A stretch of DNA of 24,962 nt from CAYRAV01 sp964422365 (GCA_964422365.1 CAYRAV010000048.1:1-24962), one strand, 5' to 3'; counted from the stretch's first letter, positions 14,412-22,189 are shown. Program-made: numbers and translations. The notes: a model not told the origin generated them from the sequence alone.

Positions 14412-16148
14412 ATGAAAAAGAAAAAGATAAGAATGTTGACAATTTTGTTTTGTACATTGTTTTTTGTGATAACTGGAGGTTTTTCTAGTAGTGCATCTCA
14501 GAAAGAGTATGAAGTCAGTGAAGCAGATTTTGTTGTGAAATTAAAAGAGAATGGAGATGCTGTAGTAACAGAGACATGGACTGTAAATTTCAAGAAAGGT
14601 CAATTTTCCAGATTTTTTGTAGAAAGATACAAAGCTGTTCCTAAAGTGGAGAAATATAATAGGATAGTTTATAAACATTTTTGGTTAAATAATGAAGAAT
14701 GTAAGCTGACAGAATATCCTGAGGACAGACCTCGAGGAACCTACTATCTGGAAGAAGCAGAGGATAGGGATACTTACACATGGTTTCATCAATCAGAAAA
14801 TGAGAAAGCAGAGTTTAAAGCAGAATATAACCTAAAAGACGTTGTAAAATGCAGAGAAAATGGAAATGCAATTTTTCGCTATCGTCTAGTGGGGATAGAT
14901 TTTGAAAAGGAAATTAAAAATTTGAATATAAAAGTTATTCCGCCAAAAGATTGTCAGATGAAAGCAAGTATAGGAGGAACAAATCATTTAATTGGGGAAG
15001 AGGAGATAGAATATAAAATACAAAATTCTAATGGTATGGTAAAAATAAATGTTATTATGCCAGCAGATATTTTTTCTGATGATTTACAGACAATCAGCGA
15101 TGAAGACATTGCTTTGGGCGAAGATGAATCTGACCATGAGAATAGCTATTTAGCGGAAGATGGGGAAAATAGCGGATATGCAGATTTATCAGAATATGGG
15201 ATTGCTGAATTTCTTTATCCTGTTATGATATGTCTTGTTATAGGTGGAATGCCTTTGGTGGTGGTGTTGCTTGTTTTGACATCTGTGGTTAAATCTGTAC
15301 AAAAGAAAATAGAAAAGAGTAAGGCAAAGAAAATTGCAAAAAATCCAGAACAGATTCAGGAAATTATCAGAGAATTTACAAGTATTCCAGTTACTCCAAT
15401 TGAATTTAACAGAATTTTAAAAAAGAATTTAGTAAGTATGAATGTATTTCGTCTTTTGCTGTTGGAATTAATGAGGAAAAATGTAATTAGCATAAAAGAA
15501 AAAGAGTTGTTGATACATTGCGATAAAATAGAGTGCTGCAAGAAATATGAAAGAGATTTTATAGATATGTTAACAAAATATATGCAATTTAAAGAGGAAC
15601 ATAGCTTTGCTGATGCGTTATTTATTGATAAGAAAGAGGGCAATATAAAACAAGTTTCTTTAAAAACATTCAGAGATGTCTTCTTAAAAGATTATACAGA
15701 TATTATGAAATCATGTAAAAAAATATCTATGAAAATTCCAATTGATGGTAAAAATAAAAAAATGAAGCAGGATGCTATGGCAATCAATGAATATATAACA
15801 ATGAATCTGGTAAATGGATATTCCCTGTTTACTTTGGATGTTTTTGAGTATTATAAAAAAAGACAAAAGCTGGATTTATTAGAACTTTATTATCTAGCAG
15901 GAACAGAAAGGGTAATAAGGGAAAAAGAAGGAATTTCACAGTATAGAAAACGAGCAGCAAGTATAGTAGATCATAATACTTTTTATAGCGAAATGGCATA
16001 TATTATGGATATGGAAACTGCAATATACATATCATCATATACCTCTGATACATATCATTCAGGTGGAGGTTGTTCAAGCTGCTCGAGCTGTTCAAGTTGT
16101 TCAAGCTGTTCAAGCTGTTCCGGTTGTGGCGGCGGTGGTGCAGACTAA
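14412..16148 (+). CDS. DUF2207-like membrane protein with tandem Cys-Ser-Ser C-terminal tail
   Basis: A 578-residue envelope protein. It has a signal-like N-terminus (MKKKKIRMLTILFCTLFF..), an extracytoplasmic domain resembling DUF2207 (about 30-250; EADFVVKLKENGDAVVTETW is typical) and an acidic stretch. A membrane helix lies at about 266-293, followed by a lysine-rich segment and a cytoplasmic domain (about 310-545). The tail is striking: after HSGGG, cysteines fall at 554, 557, 560, 563, 566, 569 and 572, separated by Ser-Ser (the last by Ser-Gly), then four Gly, Ala, Asp. DUF2207 proteins often end in glycine-rich tails; a cysteine ladder is unusual. By topology the tail would be cytoplasmic. 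AGGGGAG at 14397-14403 fits the ATG at 14412 (8 bases) better than in-frame ATGs at 14379 and 14406. The stop overlaps the radical SAM start. I infer, but cannot show, that the tail is that enzyme's substrate. Confidence 0.8.
   Translation: MKKKKIRMLTILFCTLFFVITGGFSSSASQKEYEVSEADFVVKLKENGDAVVTETWTVNFKKGQFSRFFVERYKAVPKVEKYNRIVYKHFWLNNEECKLTEYPEDRPRGTYYLEEAEDRDTYTWFHQSENEKAEFKAEYNLKDVVKCRENGNAIFRYRLVGIDFEKEIKNLNIKVIPPKDCQMKASIGGTNHLIGEEEIEYKIQNSNGMVKINVIMPADIFSDDLQTISDEDIALGEDESDHENSYLAEDGENSGYADLSEYGIAEFLYPVMICLVIGGMPLVVVLLVLTSVVKSVQKKIEKSKAKKIAKNPEQIQEIIREFTSIPVTPIEFNRILKKNLVSMNVFRLLLLELMRKNVISIKEKELLIHCDKIECCKKYERDFIDMLTKYMQFKEEHSFADALFIDKKEGNIKQVSLKTFRDVFLKDYTDIMKSCKKISMKIPIDGKNKKMKQDAMAINEYITMNLVNGYSLFTLDVFEYYKKRQKLDLLELYYLAGTERVIREKEGISQYRKRAASIVDHNTFYSEMAYIMDMETAIYISSYTSDTYHSGGGCSSCSSCSSCSSCSSCSGCGGGGAD
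16071..16127 (+). repeat. 9-bp tandem repeat coding the Cys-Ser-Ser tail
   Basis: Six units of the type TGTTCAAGC plus a final Cys codon. Several units are identical and others differ at synonymous positions (TGC/TGT, TCA/TCG, AGC/AGT), so the protein repeat has been kept while codons drifted. The last unit reads Cys-Ser-Gly. Confidence 0.9.
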
Positions 16149-17134
16149 TGGAAAAACATGTATTACAATGGCATATTACCCATAAATGTAATTTAAGATG
16201 TACACATTGTTATCAGGAAGAGTATCAGGCAGATTTGTCTTTTGACAAGATAGAGAAAATATTTTATGATTATATGGAGTTTCTTCAAAAAAAAGGGTAT
16301 CAAGGGCATATTAATATAACAGGAGGAGAACCTCTTTTGTATCCGGACCTGTATTCGATGTTAGACTTGATGGAAAAACACAGGATAACATTCGGACTGT
16401 TAACAAATGGAACTTTATTAGAGAAAGACAATGTAGAAAAGTTAAGCAGATATAAACAGTTATCCTTTGTTCAGATTAGTCTGGATGGTGTCAGGGAAAC
16501 CCATGAATCAATCCGGGGGAAAGGTTCCTTTGAAAAAAGCATGAAAGGGCTAAAACTTCTGCACCATTATAAGATTATATCAATGGTTTCCTTTACAGCA
16601 CATAAAAAAAATTACAAACAACTGCAAGAAGTAGTGAAAATTGCCGAAAAACATAAAGTGAAGCGTTTTTGGACAGATAGACTGATTCCAATTGGAAATT
16701 GTGAAGAGATACTGTCAACAGAAGAATTTTTAGAATATACCAGAGTATTGAATCAAGAAGCAGAAAGAGCCAAAAGAAAATTCTGGAGTAAAATGACAGT
16801 TCACCAAAACAGAGCATTGCAGTTTTGCAAGAATGGTGGTAATGTATACCATTGTTCTGCCGGAATAAATCTTCTTACCATACTGGCAAATGGTGATATT
16901 GTACCTTGCAGGAGGCTTCCAATTGTATTTGGAAATGTACTAGAAGAGCCTGTTCTGCAATTATATGAAAAGAGTGAGATTATTCAGAATTTGAATCAAA
17001 AACATATTCCAAAAGAGTGTGAATGTTGTTATAAAGCAGAGAAATGCAGAGGAGGATTGAAATGCCTTACTTATGCAGTGACCGGAGAATTAGAAAAGAA
17101 AGATATAAATTGTCCCATAGCATTTGGACAATAA
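16148..17134 (+). CDS. Radical SAM/SPASM enzyme, likely protein or peptide maturase
   Basis: A 328-residue cytoplasmic iron-sulfur enzyme. The radical SAM cluster motif is C14-x3-C18-x2-C21 (HITHKCNLRCTHCY), followed by the SAM-binding NITGGEPLLYP (56-66), LLTNGTLL (84-91) and QISLDG (109-114). The C-terminal part has a SPASM-type set of cysteines for auxiliary clusters: C236 (CSAG), C254 (NGDIVPC), the C291/C293/C294 group, C300, C306 (CRGGLKC) and C322. Proteins with this architecture modify peptides or proteins, for example by thioether crosslinks. The ATG overlaps the upstream stop (TAATG), so translation is coupled to the Cys-tailed protein. A longer frame from 16070 is merely that repeat read in another frame. 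Its exact reaction is unknown; the coupling makes the Cys tail the prime candidate substrate. Confidence 0.93.
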   Translation: MEKHVLQWHITHKCNLRCTHCYQEEYQADLSFDKIEKIFYDYMEFLQKKGYQGHINITGGEPLLYPDLYSMLDLMEKHRITFGLLTNGTLLEKDNVEKLSRYKQLSFVQISLDGVRETHESIRGKGSFEKSMKGLKLLHHYKIISMVSFTAHKKNYKQLQEVVKIAEKHKVKRFWTDRLIPIGNCEEILSTEEFLEYTRVLNQEAERAKRKFWSKMTVHQNRALQFCKNGGNVYHCSAGINLLTILANGDIVPCRRLPIVFGNVLEEPVLQLYEKSEIIQNLNQKHIPKECECCYKAEKCRGGLKCLTYAVTGELEKKDINCPIAFGQ

Positions 17135-17146
17135 CGGAGGAAATTT

Positions 17147-18316
17147 ATGAACTATAATGGAAATTCAAATTTGGGAGAAGAGATAAGGGATATGGTGGAA
17201 AAATCCATAGAACAGATGGATTTTAAAGACTTAAACAAAAAAATTAATAGTACAATAAATGGAGCAGTTAGTGAAGTAAGAAGTGCAATAAAGGAAGTAG
17301 GATTTACTTCAAAAAAACAGATAAAGAAAAATCAGGTTGTTCAGCCGAAACCAAAAGAAATTATGATACCATATAGAGAAAAAGGGAATATTTCAGGAAC
17401 AATAGCATCTATTTTTGGGGGAATAGGATTATTTCTATTTGGAACTGCTATGATTGTATTTTTTATTTTGGCAGTAGTTTTTGGAGTGAAATCGGTCTTT
17501 ACCTGTCTTTTGTTTGGTTTTCTTCCCTTGTTGATTGGAAGTATTTTATTATTTGGCAATGGAATCCGTTTAAGCAGACAGGCAAAGCGTTCAAAGAGGT
17601 ATTTTTTCTTTTTAAAGGAAAAGGGGTATTGTTCTATTGACAGTATATCTCAAAGAATAGGGCTGCCTGCAAAGAAAGTAAGAGAAGACATTAAAAAGAT
17701 GTTGTCACAGGGAATGTTTCCACAAGGGGCATTAGATGAACAGGAAACATGTTTTATTGGAAACAGGGAATGTTATGCACAGTATCAGGAAGCATTAGAA
17801 AGTTATAAAAACCGAATTGTATTAGAAGAGCAGAAAAAAACAATGAAACAGCCTGAAGATGTGCAGACTGAAGTAAATGAACGAGTAGAGCATGCATTAT
17901 ATGAAGGGAAAGTTTGTTTAGAAGAGATAAGAAAAGTGCGGAACCGCATTGGTGAACCAGAATTTTCTGAAAAACTGCAAAGACTGCAAACAGTAGTAGA
18001 ACAGATTTTTCAGCATGTACGAAAATATCCAAAACAGTTAGATGAGATTAGGAAATTTATGGAATATTATCTGCCCACTACATTAAAACTGGTAAAAGCG
18101 TATGAAAACTTTTCTCTTCAGCCTATTCAGGGAGAAAATATCACTCAGGCAAAAAAAGAGATAGAGGAAACATTAGGAACAATTAATCAGGCATTTGAAC
18201 GTTTGTTAGATAGCTTGTATGAAGATGTAACAATGGATGTATCAACAGATATATCAGTATTGCATACTATGCTTGCTCAAGAGGGGTTAACAGAAAGTGA
18301 TTTTAAGAAACAGTAA
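17147..18316 (+). CDS. XpaC-like membrane protein (BCIP-hydrolysis family)
   Basis: A 389-residue protein. Order: a soluble N-terminus with an amphipathic region (about 1-70), two membrane helices (about 84-112 and 117-141), a winged-helix-like segment (about 150-205, FFFLKEKGYCSIDSISQRIGLPAKKVREDI), then a long helical domain (about 230-389). The last part, YLPTTLKLVKAYENF through LDSLYEDVTMDVSTDISVLHTML, is the hallmark of the XpaC family (PF10112). The family's historic name reflects an indolyl-phosphate phenotype; its biochemical role is not known to me. XpaC and TelA genes are habitual neighbours in Firmicutes, and TelA follows here. GGAGG at 17136-17140 lies just before the ATG, 12 bases after the radical SAM stop, so the genes form one operon. 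Confidence 0.88.
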   Translation: MNYNGNSNLGEEIRDMVEKSIEQMDFKDLNKKINSTINGAVSEVRSAIKEVGFTSKKQIKKNQVVQPKPKEIMIPYREKGNISGTIASIFGGIGLFLFGTAMIVFFILAVVFGVKSVFTCLLFGFLPLLIGSILLFGNGIRLSRQAKRSKRYFFFLKEKGYCSIDSISQRIGLPAKKVREDIKKMLSQGMFPQGALDEQETCFIGNRECYAQYQEALESYKNRIVLEEQKKTMKQPEDVQTEVNERVEHALYEGKVCLEEIRKVRNRIGEPEFSEKLQRLQTVVEQIFQHVRKYPKQLDEIRKFMEYYLPTTLKLVKAYENFSLQPIQGENITQAKKEIEETLGTINQAFERLLDSLYEDVTMDVSTDISVLHTMLAQEGLTESDFKKQ

Positions 18317-18377
18317 AGGAAGTGTTACAGTTTAGTCAATTCATTACTTTTTGTTCAAAATTTGTATTTGAAATATA

Positions 18378-18565
18378 GTAACTATTCAGAAGGTGCCATT
18401 TACAAAATGCCGGAATATTCATAGCTGCTAAAACAAAATGCTTTGGCTGGTCATTTTGTTCATGAGGCTGTTACCAGCTATGAAGCCATATGTGCAAATG
18501 GTACTTTATGAGCAAGCTCCCAGGTACAATCTGCACATATGACTTCGCACCTTTTGAACGGTTAC
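18378..18565. repeat. Large multi-branched palindromic element between xpaC and telA
   Basis: Outer arms 18378-18396 and 18547-18565 pair at 18 of 19 positions (two wobbles). Inside lie three further hairpins: CATTT/AAATG (18397-18401/18405-18409); TCATAGCTG/CAGCTATGA (18419-18427/18475-18483) enclosing AACAAAATG/CATTTTGTT (18432-18440/18452-18460); and CATATGTGCA/TGCACATATG (18487-18496/18532-18541). It fills most of the 316-base gap 18317-18632. The end GTAACTATTCAG is shared with 853-913. It may be a palindromic repeat of the chromosome or a structured RNA. Confidence 0.7.
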
Positions 18566-18632
18566 GAAATATTATCAATAACATGGTTGAATAGATACAA
18601 TACTTGTAAAAATATTAGGAGGAAAAGAAAGT

Positions 18633-19781
18633 ATGAGCGATTTTAAAGAATTTGAACAGACAGCACCAACACTAACATTTGAACCATTTGCAGAGGAAAA
18701 AGAAAGTGGACTGTCTTTGGAAAAAGAAGGAAAACAGGAAACGGTCAAAATTGCAGAACCAGCGTTGTCACCGGAAGAACAGAAAATGGTAGATGATTTT
18801 GCCAGCCAGATAGAATTGTCTAATTCAAATCTGGTATTGCAGTATGGGGCAGGTGCACAGAAAAAAATTGCAGATTTTTCGGAGAGTGCATTAGGAAATG
18901 TAAGAAATAAGGATTTGGGAGAAGTAGGGGAATTATTGACAGATGTAGTCAATCAGTTAAAAGGTTTTGAATCAGATGAAGAACAGAAAGGTTTTCTGGG
19001 ATTTTTCAAAAAAAGCGGGCAAAATATCAGTGCCATGAAAACAAAATATGATAGGGCAGAAGTAAATGTAAATAAAATCTGTAAAGTATTAGAAGGACAT
19101 CAGGTACAGCTTTTAAAAGATGTTGCAATGTTAGATAAAATGTATGAATTAAATAAAACATATTTTAAAGAATTGTCTATGTATATTCTTGCAGGAAAAA
19201 AGAAACTTGAACAGGTGCAAAATGAGGAACTGCCCAAATTGGTAGAGAAATCTACACGGACAGGATTGCCGGAAGATGCACAGGCAGTGAATGATTTGGC
19301 AGGCTTATGCAACCGGTTTGAGAAGAAAATCTATGACTTGGAATTAACAAGAATGATTTCTGTTCAGATGGCACCACAGATACGGCTCGTACAGAATAAT
19401 GATACATTAATGGCAGAAAAGATTCAGTCTACCCTTGTCAATACAATACCTTTGTGGAAGAGCCAGATGGCACTTGCATTGGGTGTAGCACATTCAGGAC
19501 AGGCTGCACAGGCACAAAGGGCAGTAAGCGATATGACAAATGAATTGTTAAAGAAGAATGCTGCAACACTTAAAATGGCAACCATAGAAACCGCAAAGGA
19601 ATCCGAACGCGGTATTGTTGATATGGAAACGCTGAAAATTACAAATGAATCATTAATCAGCACATTAGATGAGGTGCTGCGGATTCAGACAGAAGGAAGA
19701 GAAAAACGAAAAGAAGCAGAAGTGGAATTAAACAGAATTGAAAATGAATTGAAAGAAAAATTACTTTCCATAAGGAGTTAA
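18633..19781 (+). CDS. telA: TelA/KlaA family protein (toxic anion resistance)
   Basis: A 382-residue soluble, largely alpha-helical protein of PF05816, named from plasmid tellurite-resistance loci. Recognisable parts are the acidic N-terminus (about 1-50), IELSNSNLVLQYGAGAQKKI (about 60-80), FLGFFKKSGQNISAMKTKYDRAEVNVNKI (about 123-152) and VNTIPLWKSQMALALG (about 269-284), followed by long helices to the end. The molecular activity is unknown; members appear in envelope-stress loci next to XpaC. AGGAGG at 18617-18622 supports the ATG. A weak promoter could lie at about 18572-18601 (TTATCA, 18 bases, TACAAT), so telA-dus may also be transcribed separately from xpaC. Confidence 0.93.
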   Translation: MSDFKEFEQTAPTLTFEPFAEEKESGLSLEKEGKQETVKIAEPALSPEEQKMVDDFASQIELSNSNLVLQYGAGAQKKIADFSESALGNVRNKDLGEVGELLTDVVNQLKGFESDEEQKGFLGFFKKSGQNISAMKTKYDRAEVNVNKICKVLEGHQVQLLKDVAMLDKMYELNKTYFKELSMYILAGKKKLEQVQNEELPKLVEKSTRTGLPEDAQAVNDLAGLCNRFEKKIYDLELTRMISVQMAPQIRLVQNNDTLMAEKIQSTLVNTIPLWKSQMALALGVAHSGQAAQAQRAVSDMTNELLKKNAATLKMATIETAKESERGIVDMETLKITNESLISTLDEVLRIQTEGREKRKEAEVELNRIENELKEKLLSIRS

Positions 19782-19787
19782 GAAAAG

Positions 19788-20747
19788 ATGAAATACTATT
19801 TGGCTCCAATGGAGGGTATAACAGGATATATATACCGGAATCTGTATCATGAATTTTTTCATAATGTGGACAAGTATTTTACGCCTTTCGTATCTCCGAA
19901 TCAAAATCATTGTTTACAAAAAAAAGAATTAAGGGATATTGCACCAGAACATAATCATGGCATGACAGTTGTTCCACAAATATTGACCAACCGGGCGGAT
20001 TACTTTACAGAAACAGAGAAGATGATGAAGGAGTTAGGATATGAGGAAGTGAATCTGAATCTCGGCTGTCCTTCAGGTACAGTTGTGGCAAAGGGCAAAG
20101 GTTCAGGATTTTTGTCAAAGAAAGAAGAATTAGATGAATTTTTAGAAGAGATTTTTTCTCATGCAGTCACAAAAATTTCTATCAAAACCAGATTGGGAAG
20201 GTATCAACATGAGGAATTTTATGAACTGGTAGAAATATTTAACCAATACCCAATATCAGAACTGATTATTCATCCAAGAGTACAAGAGGAGTATTATAAA
20301 AACGTGCCTGATTTAAAAGTGTTTGAATATGCTTTGCATACAAGCCGGAATCCTGTGTGTTATAATGGAAACATCTTTACAGCAAAAGATTATGATGAAT
20401 TTCACAAAAAATTCCCACAATTAAAAAGCATCATGTGTGGGAGAGGAATTATTGGAAATCCAGGATTAATTGACGAAATCAAAGAGAATATATTTCTGGA
20501 AAAACACATGTTAAAGGCATTTCATGACAGATTATATAGAGAGTATCAAAACGTACTTTTTGGTGAAAAAACTGTATTGTTCAAAATGAAAGAAATGTGG
20601 TATTATATGATACATATCTTTTCAAACTATGAAATTTATGATAAAAAACTGAAGAAAGCTGCAAAATGTTCAGAATATGAAAGGATAATCACAAAACTAT
20701 TTAGAGAAGAAGAAATTGTGAAAGGAAAAGGGTTCTACTATATTTAA
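19788..20747 (+). CDS. dus: tRNA-dihydrouridine synthase
   Basis: A 319-residue FMN enzyme that reduces uridine to dihydrouridine in the tRNA D-loop. The TIM barrel starts with LAPMEGIT (5-12). PQILTN (63-68) and NLNLGCPSG (89-97) follow, C94 being the catalytic acid, then IKTRLG, IIHPR, NGNIF and CGRGIIGNPG, the FMN phosphate site. The C-terminal helical domain follows. The length is typical. Its AAGGAG (19772-19777) lies inside the end of telA, so the two genes are cotranscribed and probably translationally linked. Which uridine it targets cannot be told from the sequence. Confidence 0.93.
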   Translation: MKYYLAPMEGITGYIYRNLYHEFFHNVDKYFTPFVSPNQNHCLQKKELRDIAPEHNHGMTVVPQILTNRADYFTETEKMMKELGYEEVNLNLGCPSGTVVAKGKGSGFLSKKEELDEFLEEIFSHAVTKISIKTRLGRYQHEEFYELVEIFNQYPISELIIHPRVQEEYYKNVPDLKVFEYALHTSRNPVCYNGNIFTAKDYDEFHKKFPQLKSIMCGRGIIGNPGLIDEIKENIFLEKHMLKAFHDRLYREYQNVLFGEKTVLFKMKEMWYYMIHIFSNYEIYDKKLKKAAKCSEYERIITKLFREEEIVKGKGFYYI

Positions 20748-20754
20748 AAAAAAC

Positions 20755-20783
20755 TTGACATGTACAGATGTACCGTGTATAAT
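20755..20783 (+). promoter_or_regulatory. Consensus promoter of rplJ-rplL
   Basis: TTGACA, exactly 17 bases, TATAAT: a full match to the sigma-A consensus, starting eight bases after the dus stop codon. It fits the high expression of these ribosomal proteins. Confidence 0.92.
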
Positions 20784-20787
20784 AGCT

Positions 20788-20880
20788 ATTGTTCTGTGTA
20801 AGAACAACTGCCGAAGACAGCAGGTGCCATAAGGCATAAGTTGGGAACGCCTGCCGAGGAATAAAGTAAAGAATTAAGAA
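20788..20880 (+). promoter_or_regulatory. Ribosomal protein L10 leader RNA
   Basis: The 5' leader contains CTGCCGAAGACAGCAGGTG (20808-20826) and CGCCTGCCGAGG (20848-20859), the conserved parts of the L10 leader known in Firmicutes; GCAGGTG pairs with CGCCTGC. A short hairpin TGTTCT/AGAACA precedes it. In this class the L10-L12 complex binds the leader and represses its own operon. Confidence 0.88.
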
Positions 20881-20888
20881 CTTTTATT

Positions 20889-20921
20889 CTCTCTGTATTT
20901 GGTTAGTACAGAGAGTTTTTT
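20889..20921 (+). terminator. Attenuator between L10 leader and rplJ
   Basis: CTCTCTGTA (20889-20897) pairs perfectly with TACAGAGAG (20907-20915), followed by six T. It lies after the L10 leader and before rplJ, so it is a conditional terminator: L10-L12 excess should favour termination. Confidence 0.88.
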
Positions 20922-20978
20922 ATGTAGAAAATCTTAGATTTACATCGGCGGTCAAAATCTATAAGGAGGTAAAACAAA

Positions 20979-21473
20979 ATGGCAAAGGTAGAATTAAAAC
21001 AACCTATCGTTGAAGAAATCAAAGGTTACGTTGCAGATGCAAAATCAGCTGTATTAGTTGATTATTGTGGATTAACAGTAGAACAGGATACAGAGCTTCG
21101 TAAAAAATTAAGAGAAGCTGGTGTTGTATATAAAGTATACAAAAATACTTTGTTAAAACGTGCTTTTGAGGGAACAGATTTTGCACAGCTTGACCAGCAT
21201 TTAGAAGGACCAACAGCTGTAGCATTTGGTCTTGAAGATGCCACAGCTCCTGCAAGGATACTAAATGATGTTGCAAAGACAGCAGACGCATTACAGTTCA
21301 AAGCAGGTGTAGTAGAAGGTGCTTACTATGACGAAAAAGGAATCAAAGTGATTGCAACAATTCCATCAAGAGAAGTGCTTCTTTCAAAATTACTTGGAAG
21401 CCTGCAGTCACCAATTGCAAATTTTGCTCGTGTTATTAAGCAGATTGCTGATAAAAACGAAGCAGAAGCATAG
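20979..21473 (+). CDS. rplJ: Ribosomal protein L10 (uL10)
   Basis: The 164-residue base of the ribosomal stalk, which binds 23S rRNA and carries the L7/L12 dimers through its C-terminal helix. Typical segments are MAKVELKQPIVEEI, SAVLVDYCGLTVEQDTELR, YKVYKNTLLKRA and the C-terminal helix after about residue 135. AAGGAGG at 20963-20969 precedes the ATG. It is the first gene after the L10 leader and attenuator and probably represses its own synthesis through them. Confidence 0.98.
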   Translation: MAKVELKQPIVEEIKGYVADAKSAVLVDYCGLTVEQDTELRKKLREAGVVYKVYKNTLLKRAFEGTDFAQLDQHLEGPTAVAFGLEDATAPARILNDVAKTADALQFKAGVVEGAYYDEKGIKVIATIPSREVLLSKLLGSLQSPIANFARVIKQIADKNEAEA

Positions 21474-21571
21474 TGATTTATCACTGCAAAGATAAGTAAA
21501 ACCATAAAATAGCAGATTTGCTATGAAAAACGATAATAAAACAGATTAAAATATTTGGAGGTAATGAAATT

Positions 21572-21940
21572 ATGACAACTCAGGAATTTATTGAAGCAAT
21601 CAAAGGCTTAACAGTATTAGAATTAAACGATTTGGTAAAAGCATGTGAAGAGGAGTTTGGAGTATCTGCAGCAGCAGGTGTTGTAGTAACAGCAGGTGGT
21701 GCTGATGGAGCAGCAGGCGGAGATGAAAAATCTGAATTTGATGTAGAATTAACAGAAGTTGGAGCAAACAAAGTTAAAGTAATCAAAGTTGTACGTGAAG
21801 TAACAGGCTTAGGATTAAAAGAAGCAAAAGAAGTTGTAGATGGTGCTCCTAAAGTATTAAAAGAAGGTGCTGCTAAAGAAGAGGCAGAAGAAATTAAAAC
21901 TAAATTAGAAGCAGAAGGTGCAAAAGTTACATTAAAATAA
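21572..21940 (+). CDS. rplL: Ribosomal protein L7/L12 (bL12)
   Basis: The 122-residue stalk protein that recruits translation GTPases. The N-terminal dimerisation domain (about 1-35) is followed by an Ala/Gly-rich hinge (AAAGVVVTAGGADGAAGG) and the C-terminal domain with KVIKVVREVTGLGLKEAKEVV. TGGAGGT at 21556-21562 precedes the ATG. It follows rplJ by 98 bases, a spacer holding a small hairpin (AGTGAT/ATCACT), and ends at a strong terminator. Confidence 0.98.
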   Translation: MTTQEFIEAIKGLTVLELNDLVKACEEEFGVSAAAGVVVTAGGADGAAGGDEKSEFDVELTEVGANKVKVIKVVREVTGLGLKEAKEVVDGAPKVLKEGAAKEEAEEIKTKLEAEGAKVTLK

Positions 21941-21962
21941 TGCGGCTTAAAAGTATATTCTA

Positions 21963-21997
21963 TAGGGGCTGTCGTACTAACGGCAGCCCCTATTTGT
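21963..21997 (+). terminator. Terminator of rplJ-rplL
   Basis: TAGGGGCTGTCGT (21963-21975) pairs with ACGGCAGCCCCTA (21980-21992) with one wobble and a four-base loop. The T tract after it (TTTGT) is short. Confidence 0.8.
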
Positions 21998-22047
21998 CAA
22001 CTGGAAACAGAACATAAAAAGTGCTCTGTTTTGTAAGCAGTCATGTA

Positions 22048-22189
22048 CATTTTGTACAAATTTTCTATACTGTAAAATTGTGGCAGATATTAAGTAAATG
22101 TTAAGAAATATTAAAATCATATTGAATTGTCTCACAAAATAGTATATAATATAGGGCAAAGAATAGTAATATATATTCATTTTGTACAA
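22048..22189 (+). promoter_or_regulatory. Two CATTTTGTACAA boxes flanking the amylase promoter
   Basis: The identical 12-mer CATTTTGTACAA, with palindromic core TTGTACAA, lies at 22048-22059 and 22178-22189, upstream and downstream of the promoter at 22122-22150. The spacing of 130 bases would allow looping by a repressor. No such binding motif is known to me, so the regulator is unidentified. The 312-base gap 21941-22252 holds nothing else beyond terminator and promoter. Confidence 0.4.
22122..22150 (+). promoter_or_regulatory. Promoter of the amylase gene
   Basis: TTGAAT (22122-22127), 17 bases, perfect TATAAT (22145-22150). The 5' untranslated region would be about 95 bases. Confidence 0.7.

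Noticed and set aside
16070..16147. N-terminal extension of the radical SAM protein (Leu/Phe/Lys-rich)
   Set aside because: This is the 9-bp Cys-Ser-Ser repeat read in another frame; the enzyme starts at the overlapping ATG at 16148.
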